64,000 bases of DNA from contig CAWARK010000011.1 of NCBI GenBank assembly GCA_963784415.1, positions 1 to 64,000 on the forward strand. Reading direction: 5' to 3'. How positions within the stretch are numbered: position 1 is the first letter of the stretch; every line of letters begins with the position of its first letter. The DNA comes from UBA7672 sp963784415. GTDB taxonomy: Bacteria > Pseudomonadota > Alphaproteobacteria > Caulobacterales > Hyphomonadaceae. Both the position numbers and the translations under genes were made by a program. Shown in pieces: positions 24,722 through 33,623 of the stretch. A model generated the notes under the pieces. It saw only the letters and a list, made by a program, of their open reading frames with translations. It was not told the DNA's origin and did no database searches.

Positions 24722-27700
24722 CGCGCGAAATCAGACACGAGACCGCCGGCGAACGCTGGCTCCGTAAATACACCTCCGAGCGCGACACGCTGATCGAAGC
24801 CAACGCGTACAATCCCGCCGACGAGAAGGATTCGTGCGGCGTCGGTCTCGTCGCGCAAATCGACGGCACGCCGCGCCGCGAGATCGTCGAGATGGCGGTG
24901 CGTGCGCTCAAGGCTGTGTTCCACCGCGGCGCAATCGATGCTGACGGCAAGACGGGCGATGGCGCGGGCATCCGCATCGACGTGCCGCAGGACTTCTTCC
25001 GCGACGCCGTGCGCGGCATGGGCCACACCATCGCCAACGAACCGCAGATCTGCGTCGGCCAGATCTTTCTGCCGCGCACAGATCTTGCTGCGCAGGAAAA
25101 GGCGCGTTCGATCATTGAAACCGAAGTCGTGCGCTTCGGCTTCTATATCTATGGCTGGCGCCAGCCGCCGATCGACACGTCGGTCATCGGCATGAAGGCC
25201 AACGCCACGCGGCCGGAGATCGAGCAGATCCTGTTCTCCGACCAGCTGAAACGCGAGCCGGCCGAGCTTGAGCGCGCGCTTTACATCTGCCGCCGCCGTA
25301 TCGAGAACCGGGCGCGTGCGTCCAACCTCGATCTTTATGTCTGCTCGTTCTCGGCGCGCGCGCTGATCTACAAGGGCATGTTCCTCGCCGAGGACATCGA
25401 CAGCTTCTATCTCGACTTGAAGGATCCGCGATTTATCTCGGCGGTCGCGATCTATCACCAGCGCTATTCGACCAACACCTTCCCGCAGTGGAGACTGGCG
25501 CAGCCCTTCCGCATGCTCGCGCACAATGGCGAGATCAACACCATCTCGGGCAACATCAACTGGATGAAGAGCCACGAGATCAAGATGGTCTCGGACGTGT
25601 TCGGCGAGCATGGCGATGATGTGAAGCCCGTCATCCAGCCTGGCGGTTCGGACTCGGCAGCCCTCGACAATGCGTTCGAGCTTCTCGTGCGCGCCGGTCG
25701 CCCCGGCCCAATGGCCAAGACGCTGCTGGTGCCCGAGCCGATGTCGAAGGACGAGAGCGTGATGCCGAAGCGGCATCAGGCGTTGCTCGCCTACGCCAAC
25801 TCGGTGATGGAGCCGTGGGATGGCCCGGCTGCGTTGGCCATGTTCGACGGCCGCTGGGCCATCGCCGGCATGGACCGCAACGGCCTGCGCCCGATGCGCT
25901 ATGCGCTGACCGAGCAGGGCGTGCTTGCCGTCGGTTCCGAAGCCGGCATGTGTTCGATCAACGAGGAAGCCATCATCCGCAAGGGCCGCGTGCCGCCGGG
26001 CGGCATGATCGCGGTCGATGTGCGCGAGGGCAAATTCTACGACCATGCAGCGCTGATCGACCGTCTCGCGGGCAGCCATCCTTACGAGCAATGGCTCTCC
26101 AACGTCGTCGAGCTGGAGCCGGTGATCGGCCCCGGGCCGGAGCCGCGCCTGTACAATCAGAAGCAGGAATTCCAGCGCCGCCAGCACGCCGCCGGCTTCA
26201 CGATGGAAGACGTCGAGCTGATCCTTTCGCCCATGGCGGAAGACGGCAAGGAAGCCATCGGTTCGATGGGCGATGACTCTCCGCTTGCTGTTCTTTCCGA
26301 CGTGCATCGTCCGCTGTCGCACTTCTTCCGCCAGAATTTTGCGCAGGTGACCAACCCGCCCATCGACCCGCTGCGCGAAGAGCGCGTGATGTCGCTGCGC
26401 ACGCGTTTCAAGAACCTCGGAAACATTCTCGCCGAAGACGCGACACAGACGAACGTGTTCGTGCTCGAGAGCCCTGTGCTCACCAATGGCATGTATACGC
26501 GCATGCTGGAGACGATCGGCGAGCAGGTTGCCGTCATCGACTGCACCTTCCCGGTCGATGCGGGCGGATCACCCGGCATCGCGCTGCGCGACGCCATCGC
26601 GCGCATCCGCGAAGAAGCGCGCGTCGCCGTTTCATCCGGGCGTGGTCACATCATCCTGACCGACGAAGGCCAGAACGCGGAGCGCGCCGGCATCCCGATG
26701 ATCCTCGCTGCGGGCGCGGTGCACTCGTGGCTGGTCAACCACGGCCTGCGCACCTTCTGTTCGATCACCGTGCGCTCGGCCGAGTGCATGGACACGCATT
26801 ATTTTGCGGTGCTGGTCGGCGTCGGCGCGACATGCGTCAACGCCTACATGGCGCAGGAGACGCTGGCGGACCGTCATGCCAAAGGCCTGTTCGGCGACAA
26901 GCCGCTCGGCAAGATCGTGCTGAACTACAAGAAGTCCATCGAGGCGGGGCTGCTGAAAATCCTGTCGAAGATGGGTATCTCGGTCATCTCGTCCTATCGT
27001 GGCGGCTACAACTTTGAAGCGCTCGGCCTCTCGCGCGCGCTCGTCGCTGACTACTTCCCCGGCATGACGAGCCGCATCTCCGGCATCGGTCTCGCGGGCC
27101 TGCAGCGCAAGGCGATCGAGTTGCATGCCAAAGCCTGGAACGCCGCTGTCGCTGTGCTGCCCATCGGCGGCTTCTACCGTGTCCGCGCGAGTGGCGACAC
27201 GCACGCGCTGTCAGGCGAACTCATCCATGCGCTGCAGCACGCCTGCGACACCAACTCCTACGCCGCTTTCCGCAAGTATTCCAAACTCGCCAACGCGCGG
27301 AAGAAGATGGTGCAGCTGCGCGACCTGCTCGACTTCAAGCCGCAGGCCACCAAGGCGGTGTTGCACGAAGTCCAGTCGGTCAACGAAATCCGCAAGCGCT
27401 TCGTAACGCCCGGCATGTCGCTCGGCGCGCTGGGGCCGGAAGCGCACGGCACGCTCAACATCGCGATGAACCGCATCGGCGCGAAGTCGGTCTCGGGCGA
27501 AGGCGGCGAAGTGCGCGAGCGTTACAAGCCGTTGCCCAATGGCGACAACGCCAACTCGATGATCAAGCAGGTCGCGTCAGGACGCTTTGGCGTCACGGCG
27601 GAGTACCTCAACAACTGCAAGGAACTCGAGATCAAAGTCGCGCAAGGCGCCAAGCCCGGCGAGGGTGGCCAGCTGCCCGGTTTCAAGGTGACCGAGTTCA

Positions 27701-29271
27701 TCGCGCGCAACCGCTATGCGACGCCCGGCGTGATGCTGATCTCGCCGCCGCCGCACCACGACATCTATTCGATCGAGGATCTCGCTCAGCTCATCTACGA
27801 CCTGAAGCAGATCAACCCGGACTGCCGCGTCTGCGTAAAGCTCGTCTCACGCTCCGGCGTCGGCACGATTGCAGCGGGCGTCGCGAAAGCCAAAGCCGAC
27901 GTCATCCTGATCGCCGGCCATGTCGGCGGCACGGGCGCCTCGCCCCAATCCTCGATCAAGTTCGCAGGCCTGCCGTGGGAGATCGGCCTTGCCGAGGCGC
28001 ATCACGTGCTGACGCTCAACAATCTGCGCGACCAGATCACGCTACGCACCGATGGCGGCCTGCGCACCGGACGCGACATCGTCATCGCGGCGATGCTGGG
28101 CGCGGAAGAGTACGGCATCGGCACGGCGAGCCTTCTGGCGATGGGCTGCATCATGGTGCGCCAGTGCCATTCCAACACCTGCCCTGTCGGCGTCTGCACG
28201 CAGGACGAACGCCTGCGCGCCAAGTTCACCGGCACGGCGGACAAGGTCGTAAACCTGATGACCTTCATTGCCGAGGAAGTGCGCGAGATCCTTGCCGAAC
28301 TCGGCTTCACCAAACTGGACGACGTGATCGGCCGCACCGACCTGCTGCACCAGGTCTCGCGCGGCTCGGCCATGCTGGACGACCTTGATCTGTCGCCGCT
28401 GCTGGTTCGCGCCGACCCCGAAGCGCGCGTCACCTACAAGCCGACGCATCGCAACGAAGTGCCGGCATCGCTCGACGAACAGATCCTGCGCGACGCCGCC
28501 GCTTTCTTCGAACGTGGCGAGAAGATGCAGCTCGACTATCATGTGCGCAACGTGCAGCGCGCCATCGGCACGCGCGCCTCGTCCCACATCGTACGCAAGT
28601 ACGGCATGGACGGACTGCCGGAGGATCGCCTGTGGGTGACGCTCGAGGGCTCGTGCGGCCAGTCGCTCGGCGCCTTTGGCGTAAAAGGGCTGACGCTGGA
28701 AGTGATCGGCGACGCCAACGACTATGTCGGCAAGGGCCTCTCGGGCGCGACCATCATCATCAAGCCGCCCTCCGTCGCGAAATACACCGCAAAGGACAAC
28801 ACCATCATCGGCAACACGGTTCTCTACGGCGCCACCTCGGGCAAGCTGTTCGCAGCCGGCCAGGCCGGCGAACGCTTCGCCGTGCGCAACTCGGGCGCAA
28901 CCGTCGTGGTCGAAGGCTGCGGCTCGAACGGCTGCGAATACATGACCGGCGGTACGGCCGTCATCCTCGGCGCTGTCGGCGAGAACTTTGGAGCCGGCAT
29001 GACGGGAGGCATGGCCTTCCTGTACGACGCGAAACAGCGCTTCGATTCGATGGCCAACCCCGAGACCATCATCTGGAAGCCGGTTGTTACGGATCATTGG
29101 GCGAAGGTGTTGCGCGATCTCATTGAGGAGCACGTGCGCCGCACCGGCTCGCTGCATGCCAAGACGATCCTCGACAACTGGCAGCTCGAACTGCGCAACT
29201 TCGTCCATGTCGTGCCGAAGGAATCGATCAGCCGCCTCGCCGCCCCGCTGGAACTGAAGGCGGCGGAGTAG
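24718..29271 (+). CDS. gltB: Glutamate synthase (NADPH) large subunit
   Basis: The 1517-residue alpha subunit that makes two glutamates from glutamine and 2-oxoglutarate. A short propeptide precedes the catalytic Cys of the class II glutaminase domain at residue 40 (KDSCGVGLVAQIDG). The central domain spans about residues 470-780, the FMN-binding synthase domain about 850-1210 (GEGGEVRERY, GHVGGTGASP), with iron-sulfur cysteines in MVRQCHSNTCPVGVC. The C-terminal GXGXG beta-helix ends the protein (GEAGERFAVRNSG region). Full length with no frame break. ATGA overlap with the GFA gene indicates coupled translation. Confidence 0.97.
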   Translation: MTREIRHETAGERWLRKYTSERDTLIEANAYNPADEKDSCGVGLVAQIDGTPRREIVEMAVRALKAVFHRGAIDADGKTGDGAGIRIDVPQDFFRDAVRGMGHTIANEPQICVGQIFLPRTDLAAQEKARSIIETEVVRFGFYIYGWRQPPIDTSVIGMKANATRPEIEQILFSDQLKREPAELERALYICRRRIENRARASNLDLYVCSFSARALIYKGMFLAEDIDSFYLDLKDPRFISAVAIYHQRYSTNTFPQWRLAQPFRMLAHNGEINTISGNINWMKSHEIKMVSDVFGEHGDDVKPVIQPGGSDSAALDNAFELLVRAGRPGPMAKTLLVPEPMSKDESVMPKRHQALLAYANSVMEPWDGPAALAMFDGRWAIAGMDRNGLRPMRYALTEQGVLAVGSEAGMCSINEEAIIRKGRVPPGGMIAVDVREGKFYDHAALIDRLAGSHPYEQWLSNVVELEPVIGPGPEPRLYNQKQEFQRRQHAAGFTMEDVELILSPMAEDGKEAIGSMGDDSPLAVLSDVHRPLSHFFRQNFAQVTNPPIDPLREERVMSLRTRFKNLGNILAEDATQTNVFVLESPVLTNGMYTRMLETIGEQVAVIDCTFPVDAGGSPGIALRDAIARIREEARVAVSSGRGHIILTDEGQNAERAGIPMILAAGAVHSWLVNHGLRTFCSITVRSAECMDTHYFAVLVGVGATCVNAYMAQETLADRHAKGLFGDKPLGKIVLNYKKSIEAGLLKILSKMGISVISSYRGGYNFEALGLSRALVADYFPGMTSRISGIGLAGLQRKAIELHAKAWNAAVAVLPIGGFYRVRASGDTHALSGELIHALQHACDTNSYAAFRKYSKLANARKKMVQLRDLLDFKPQATKAVLHEVQSVNEIRKRFVTPGMSLGALGPEAHGTLNIAMNRIGAKSVSGEGGEVRERYKPLPNGDNANSMIKQVASGRFGVTAEYLNNCKELEIKVAQGAKPGEGGQLPGFKVTEFIARNRYATPGVMLISPPPHHDIYSIEDLAQLIYDLKQINPDCRVCVKLVSRSGVGTIAAGVAKAKADVILIAGHVGGTGASPQSSIKFAGLPWEIGLAEAHHVLTLNNLRDQITLRTDGGLRTGRDIVIAAMLGAEEYGIGTASLLAMGCIMVRQCHSNTCPVGVCTQDERLRAKFTGTADKVVNLMTFIAEEVREILAELGFTKLDDVIGRTDLLHQVSRGSAMLDDLDLSPLLVRADPEARVTYKPTHRNEVPASLDEQILRDAAAFFERGEKMQLDYHVRNVQRAIGTRASSHIVRKYGMDGLPEDRLWVTLEGSCGQSLGAFGVKGLTLEVIGDANDYVGKGLSGATIIIKPPSVAKYTAKDNTIIGNTVLYGATSGKLFAAGQAGERFAVRNSGATVVVEGCGSNGCEYMTGGTAVILGAVGENFGAGMTGGMAFLYDAKQRFDSMANPETIIWKPVVTDHWAKVLRDLIEEHVRRTGSLHAKTILDNWQLELRNFVHVVPKESISRLAAPLELKAAE

Positions 29272-29273
29272 CG

Positions 29274-29558
29274 ATGCAGTTCGCGAAGCAGCTTCGCGAG
29301 CCGGTCATGCAGGGCGATATCACCTGCAGCGTCCGCATCTGGCAGAAGCCGCACGTGAAGGTTGGCGGCCGCTATGCGCTGGGCGCAGGCGAGATTGAAG
29401 TGACGGCGCTAAAGCAGATCAGCCTCAGCGACATCACGCCCGCGCTGGCCCGCAAATCAGGCTTTGCTGGCGTCGTCGATCTCCTGAAGATCGCGAAGCA
29501 CGGCCCGGGCGAGAACGTCTATCTCGTCGAGTTCATCTACCACGACACGCGCGACTGA
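29274..29558 (+). CDS. ASCH-domain protein
   Basis: A 94-residue protein covering one ASCH (PUA-like) domain. ITCSVRIWQKPHVKVGGRY carries the conserved Arg-Trp and the KVGGRY pattern, and VYLVEFIYHD ends the fold. ASCH domains are thought to bind RNA or modified nucleotides; some hydrolyse acetylcytidine. It starts three bases after the gltB stop and is likely the last gene of the glt operon, though no link to nitrogen metabolism is known. Confidence 0.78.
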   Translation: MQFAKQLREPVMQGDITCSVRIWQKPHVKVGGRYALGAGEIEVTALKQISLSDITPALARKSGFAGVVDLLKIAKHGPGENVYLVEFIYHDTRD

Positions 29559-29567
29559 GAGGCGGCG

Positions 29568-29888
29568 CTAGTCTTTCCGCCAGGGCGACTTGATCGTGTA
29601 GCCTTCGGGCGCGGCCGGGGCAGTCGGCACGGACTGCGTCGAGAACGTGTCGGCGCTCATCGGAATCGAAAGGCCGGCGATCTGCTTCGGCGGCACGATC
29701 TGGAAGCCCAGCGCGTTGAACAGCGCGATGAAGCCTACGAACGACAGCACCGTCGTCGCCAGCACCTGCGCGAAGATGCGCGTAATCAGCCCACGGAAAA
29801 AGAACGCCGCGCCCAGCGCAGCGACCGTGCTGCCGCCAAGCCCGGCAAGACCCGCCACCGTCGCAAGATCGAAATCAAGACCGCCCAT
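29568..29888 (-). CDS. Small membrane protein, 106 aa
   Basis: An uncharacterised protein with two hydrophobic stretches, LATVAGLAGLGGSTVAALGAAFFF and VLATTVLSFVGFIALFNALGF, followed by a proline- and alanine-rich tail ending YTIKSPWRKD. GGGAGG seven bases before the ATG at 29888 supports the start. It is convergent with the ASCH gene and divergent from the second GFA gene. I recognise no family. Confidence 0.65.
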   Translation of the reverse strand: MGGLDFDLATVAGLAGLGGSTVAALGAAFFFRGLITRIFAQVLATTVLSFVGFIALFNALGFQIVPPKQIAGLSIPMSADTFSTQSVPTAPAAPEGYTIKSPWRKD

Positions 29889-29994
29889 CGCATCCTCCCA
29901 TATCGCCGCGCACCCGAAGAATTGCTGTGAGGGTTGCTGCGGCCCGACAACTGGGGAGACTAGTCGAAGAGTTCGCCGGAAGGAAACCTGCCCC

Positions 29995-30405
29995 ATGTCA
30001 CCCAACTCGGGACCGACCTATCATGGCTCCTGTCATTGCGGCGCTGTCAGGTTTACGGTCGAAGGCCCGATCGACGAGGCCTACACCTGCGATTGCAGCC
30101 TGTGCAGCAAGAAGAACGCGCTGATGGCGAACGTCCACGAAAGCCGCCTCACCATCACGGCGGGCGAGGACAGACTCGGCCTCTACCAGTGGAATGCCCG
30201 CATCGCGAAACACTACTTCTGCACGCAATGCGGCATCTATCCCTTCCATCGCAAGCGCTCGATGCCCGACCATTACGGCGTCAACCTCAAGGCCCTCGAC
30301 GATTTCGACTGGTCCGTCGTGCCGGTCCGTGACGCCAAGGGACAGGGCATGCCGATCGTCGATCCCAACGCGCGCGAGGACTGGCCGGGGCCTCGGCAGA
30401 CCTGA
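29995..30405 (+). CDS. GFA-family zinc-binding protein (second copy)
   Basis: A 136-residue GFA/CENP-V family protein. Zinc ligands are YHGSCHCGAVRFTV, CDCSLCSKKNALM and FCTQCGIYPFHR. Its sequence is clearly different from the GFA gene inside the glt operon, so this is not a recent duplicate. The ATG at 29995 is preceded by AGGAAA. The C-terminal third holds a basic patch (HRKRSMPDHYGVN). Function unknown. Confidence 0.85.
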   Translation: MSPNSGPTYHGSCHCGAVRFTVEGPIDEAYTCDCSLCSKKNALMANVHESRLTITAGEDRLGLYQWNARIAKHYFCTQCGIYPFHRKRSMPDHYGVNLKALDDFDWSVVPVRDAKGQGMPIVDPNAREDWPGPRQT

Positions 30406-30471
30406 GCCCTTGCGAATTTTACCCGGGTATTATATCCGAGCAAAAAACCGGACTGAAAAGAGAATGGTGCC

Positions 30472-30816
30472 ATGGTCGACAAATCCCGCCGCGAAGAGCT
30501 GCTGAGGCAGTTTTCCGAACGACCACCGCAGAACGGCGTCTTCGCCCTGAAGAACGCCGTCACCGGCGAAACCTGGATCGGCGTCAGCCGCAATCTCGAC
30601 ACGCAGGTCAATGGTCTCCGGGTCCGCCTCAGGAGCAACCAGCATGTGACCAAGGACGTGCAAGCGTCCTGGAACACGCATGGCGAAGACGCCTTCAGCT
30701 ACGAGGTCATCGAGCGCTTCGCAGAGACCGACCCGCACGTGATCGAGCTCAAGCGCACCGAACGCGCCGACTACTGGCGCGCGCAGCTCAATGCAGGGAC
30801 GGTGAAGGGGATGTGA
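30472..30816 (+). CDS. GIY-YIG nuclease-family protein
   Basis: A 114-residue protein with a GIY-YIG-like core: NGVFALKNAVTGETWIGVSRNL, in which the usual GIY is GVF and the usual YIG is WIG. RSNQHVTKDVQASWNTHGEDAFSYEVIERF follows the family plan. Members cut DNA or are inactive relatives; the diverged first motif leaves activity uncertain. It overlaps the end of the convergent phosphodiester glycosidase gene by 29 bases. Confidence 0.72.
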   Translation: MVDKSRREELLRQFSERPPQNGVFALKNAVTGETWIGVSRNLDTQVNGLRVRLRSNQHVTKDVQASWNTHGEDAFSYEVIERFAETDPHVIELKRTERADYWRAQLNAGTVKGM

Positions 30817-31546
30817 CCACAATCATTGGTCCTATCAGCGCGCTCGTGTCCATCCGCTTCAGCGATGGCACCCACAGGCTGGAAACAGCGCCGTCGAAAT
30901 AGAGCGCGTTGAGGCTCTTGAGGTCATCGCGGAAGAAGCGCGCTAGTTTTCCGAACGACACGGGTTCGTCGCTGATGACGAACCACGCGGTGTGATCGCC
31001 GCTGACGCCAACGCCGTTTCGGATGTAGCGGGAATCGCCATCGTCGCTGAAGGCGGGATGCAGCTGTCCATCGATTACCAGCATCGGCCCGGATTGTGTC
31101 GCCCACACAGCCTCTGGCTTTGCGGCAAGATAGGCGTCTGTCGCCGTCACATGCGGATCGCCCGCCGTGCCGACCCAGAACACGCCATTCGGTTTCAGGT
31201 GGAAATTACCCGGCCCGTCCGTCGCGCTGATGGCGTGCAGCTCCTGCCCGTTCTCGACATAGAGACCGATCGGCGATCCGGCGGCGTCGAACATGCCCGC
31301 ATTCATCGCGAAAGCGACGTCTGCCTCCGGTATATTACGGCTCAGACCCGCGAAGCCGCGAAATGCTGTCCCGTCAATCGCGCGCCATGCCAGCCGCAAG
31401 TCCTGCGCTTTTGAATCGAAACTGCAGACGGTGAAATGCGCGCCGTCAAACGTGCGCGCCTCGCATGCCGCAGGCTGCTGCTGCGCGCCGCTGCACGCAG
31501 CCAGCAGTTGAAATGAAACGACAAAGAACAATAGCGCCCGGATCAT
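30788..31546 (-). CDS. Phosphodiester glycosidase-family lipoprotein (NAGPA/DUF2233)
   Basis: A 252-residue exported protein. Residues 1-18 are a lipoprotein signal with the lipidated Cys in LLAACSG. The NAGPA domain has FAMNAGMFDAAGSPIGLYVENG, NFHLKPNGVFW, ATQSGPMLVIDGQLHPAF and NALYFDGAVSSLW. Family members remove N-acetylglucosamine linked through a phosphodiester; the bacterial substrate is unknown and may be a surface polymer. A phosphodiester glycosidase as a lipoprotein fits an envelope role. Confidence 0.82.
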   Translation of the reverse strand: MIRALLFFVVSFQLLAACSGAQQQPAACEARTFDGAHFTVCSFDSKAQDLRLAWRAIDGTAFRGFAGLSRNIPEADVAFAMNAGMFDAAGSPIGLYVENGQELHAISATDGPGNFHLKPNGVFWVGTAGDPHVTATDAYLAAKPEAVWATQSGPMLVIDGQLHPAFSDDGDSRYIRNGVGVSGDHTAWFVISDEPVSFGKLARFFRDDLKSLNALYFDGAVSSLWVPSLKRMDTSALIGPMIVVTSPSPSLH

Positions 31547-31579
31547 CGGGTGCAGATAACGCAGAATTCGGGTAAATCC

Positions 31580-32014
31580 ATGGTCTCAAGCGTCCGGGGG
31601 AGAGGTTTGAAGTTCGGTCTGTCCACACCTTACAAGCCCACCTTGCGCCATCGCCTGCTGCTGATCGGCGTTCCGGTCGCCGTGCTGGTTGTCGGTGGAC
31701 TCTTCGTGTTGCGCGTCGTTTACGGTCCGCTGCCGTTCGACCGTGTGCGATGGGATGCGACGACGGACTGGCAAGACAAAACGCGTCATCGGATGGCGGA
31801 TGGCCTGCTCGAATCCGGCAGCCTTGTCGGAAAGTCCCGCGCCGAAGTCGTCAACCTGCTCGGTGAACCGCCACCAACCAACTACTTCGATGAGTTCGGC
31901 CTGGTGTACGAGCTGGGACAAGAACGTGGTCTCTTCGGCATAGACTCGGAGTGGCTGGTCATGCGGATTGACGCGACCGGGTCGGTCAGCGAAGCGCTTC
32001 TCGTAACCGACTAG
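31580..32014 (+). CDS. Membrane-anchored protein with BamE/SmpA-like domain
   Basis: A 144-residue protein with one helix (LLLIGVPVAVLVVGGLFVL) and a periplasmic domain. SLVGKSRAEVVNLLGEPPPTN followed by LVYELGQERG resembles the SmpA/OmlA/BamE fold, in which GxSxxEVxxLLGEP is typical. It is not a lipoprotein, so it is not BamE itself. An upstream ATG at 31550 could add ten residues. Its stop overlaps the Anbu gene end by four bases, but the genes are convergent. Confidence 0.6.
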   Translation: MVSSVRGRGLKFGLSTPYKPTLRHRLLLIGVPVAVLVVGGLFVLRVVYGPLPFDRVRWDATTDWQDKTRHRMADGLLESGSLVGKSRAEVVNLLGEPPPTNYFDEFGLVYELGQERGLFGIDSEWLVMRIDATGSVSEALLVTD

Positions 32015-32745
32015 ATCTTCACCGCCGGAAGCGCGTTAAACGCGGTCCGCAGCGAGGCGGCCCAGGAGTCGCTGATCTGGCGGAATTCCGGATGGTCGCT
32101 TTCGATGCGCTGGCTCTTGGCCTTGAACTCGTTGACCGGGATCACGCACATGTCGAGCGGCATGCCGACCGACAGGTTGGAGCGCACGGTCGAGTCCATG
32201 CTCACGAGCGCCGCCTTAACTGCTTCCTCGATCGTGGTGTCCGGGCGGATCACGCGGTCGAGGATCGGCTTGCCATACTTGTGCTCACCGATCTGCATGT
32301 AGGGCGTGTCATCGCCCGCCTCGATGAAATTGCCGGCGGTGTAGATCAGGAACAGGCGCAGCTCGCCGCCCTTGCGCTGGCCCGCCATGATGACGGTGGC
32401 GTCGGCCGCAGCCCCCTGCGCCTCGATCTCGGCGCGGTCGCGCTTCTGGACTTCGCGCATCGCCTCGCCCACCATCTGCGCGCCGCGATAGAGCGTGTCG
32501 CACGTCATCAGGCTTTCGATCTCGGGATCGATACGGCTCTGCTTGATCAGCGTGGTGATGTGCGTGACGACGCCCTGCGTGATGCCGAGATTGCCCGCGG
32601 TCATTAGCGCGACAACCCGCTCGCCCGGCTCCTCGAACACGAACATCTTGCGGAAACGCGCGATATTATCGACGCCCGCATTGGTGCGGGTGTCCGACAG
32701 CAGCACGAGGCCAGCCTTGAGCTTGAGGCCAACGCAGTAGGTCAT
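32011..32745 (-). CDS. anbu: Anbu, bacterial proteasome-like peptidase
   Basis: A 244-residue N-terminal nucleophile hydrolase of the Anbu (ancestral beta subunit) family, related to HslV. After Met removal the Thr of MTYCVGLKL is the nucleophile; LLSDTRTNAG carries the catalytic Asp at residue 18 and FRKMFVF the Lys at 33. The later segment SVGMPLDMCVIP is typical. Anbu assembles as an open helical ring and has weak or unknown peptidase activity. It is the last gene of a four-gene locus with an ATP-grasp amidoligase, alpha-E protein and transglutaminase, as seen in other Anbu operons. The 36-base gap from the transglutaminase gene suggests co-transcription. Confidence 0.92.
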   Translation of the reverse strand: MTYCVGLKLKAGLVLLSDTRTNAGVDNIARFRKMFVFEEPGERVVALMTAGNLGITQGVVTHITTLIKQSRIDPEIESLMTCDTLYRGAQMVGEAMREVQKRDRAEIEAQGAAADATVIMAGQRKGGELRLFLIYTAGNFIEAGDDTPYMQIGEHKYGKPILDRVIRPDTTIEEAVKAALVSMDSTVRSNLSVGMPLDMCVIPVNEFKAKSQRIESDHPEFRQISDSWAASLRTAFNALPAVKI

Positions 32746-32781
32746 TTCCGTCCCAATTCCCCGATCAGGCGTCAGTTCCCG

Positions 32782-33621
32782 TTATTGCTGGGTCTGGCCG
32801 TCTTGATTCTGTGTCTGAGACTGGCCTGTCGCCTGTTCAATGTCGACCGAGGCGCTAAGCCGCTCCTGTGATCCTCCGGACACATTGCCGCGGATCGGCG
32901 CGGCGTCCGCCGCATCCAGTCCGCATCCGAGCCGCACATAGCGATCGGTCGGGCACAGCCGGTTGGCCGCATCGAACCCCACCCAACCGATTTCCGGCAC
33001 GAATGCTTCGGCCCAGGCGTGTGTTTCGGTAAGTTTCGTGTCTTCGGCGAGCAGGTAGCCGACGACATAGCGCGCAGGCATCGCGAGCTTTCGCGCGCCG
33101 CTGATGAAGACGTGCGCATGATCCTGGCAGACGCCCTTGCCGGCCTTCAGCGCCTGCGCCGCCGTCGTCATCTGCGAAGTTGAGCCCGGCTTGTAGTCGA
33201 TCGCGTCAGCCACGGTGTTGAACAAGGCGTGCAGGCGATCCAGCGGCGACTTGCCCGTGATGCCGGCCGCCAACTCCTCGATCTTCTTGTCCGCTTCGGT
33301 GAGATGCGTCGGGCGCAGGAAGACCTGCGGGCGCGAGGTTTCGCGCAGGCCGCGCACCACGCCCGCCGTATCGGTCGTCTCGACCTCACCCTCGGCAATG
33401 ACGACGAGTTCAGGGCCGACTTCCGCGCGTGTCCAGATCGCTTCGCGGTCGGCGGTGGCGGTGTTCAGCAACGGCGGCACGCCCTGCCCGTTGACGCTGA
33501 CCTTCCAGTCCTTGACCCGCTGGCCGTCAAAGCTCGGCGGATAAAGCCGCAGCCGCAGCGCACAGCGGTCCGCCGGCGGATCGTAGGAATAGGTGGTGGC
33601 GTGGCGAACGGTGAGGCGCAT
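32782..33621 (-). CDS. Transglutaminase-like cysteine protease
   Basis: A 279-residue protein with the N-terminal beta domain of bacterial transglutaminases (MRLTVRHATTYSYDPPAD) and a catalytic domain. The triad is Cys165 in GKGVCQDHAH, His201 in THAWAEAF and Asp217 in GFDAAN. These enzymes cut or form isopeptide or amide bonds. The start at 33621 lies two bases after the alpha-E stop. In the Anbu context it may process a peptide tag made by the neighbouring ATP-grasp protein. The C-terminal 30 residues are glutamine-rich and low in complexity. Confidence 0.9.
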   Translation of the reverse strand: MRLTVRHATTYSYDPPADRCALRLRLYPPSFDGQRVKDWKVSVNGQGVPPLLNTATADREAIWTRAEVGPELVVIAEGEVETTDTAGVVRGLRETSRPQVFLRPTHLTEADKKIEELAAGITGKSPLDRLHALFNTVADAIDYKPGSTSQMTTAAQALKAGKGVCQDHAHVFISGARKLAMPARYVVGYLLAEDTKLTETHAWAEAFVPEIGWVGFDAANRLCPTDRYVRLGCGLDAADAAPIRGNVSGGSQERLSASVDIEQATGQSQTQNQDGQTQQ

Positions 33622-33623
33622 GG

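Noticed and set aside
24712..26322. A 536-codon open frame antisense to gltB
   Set aside because: High-G+C codon bias produces long antisense frames; the translation is rich in His, Arg and Asp with no domain, while gltB on the other strand is unmistakable.
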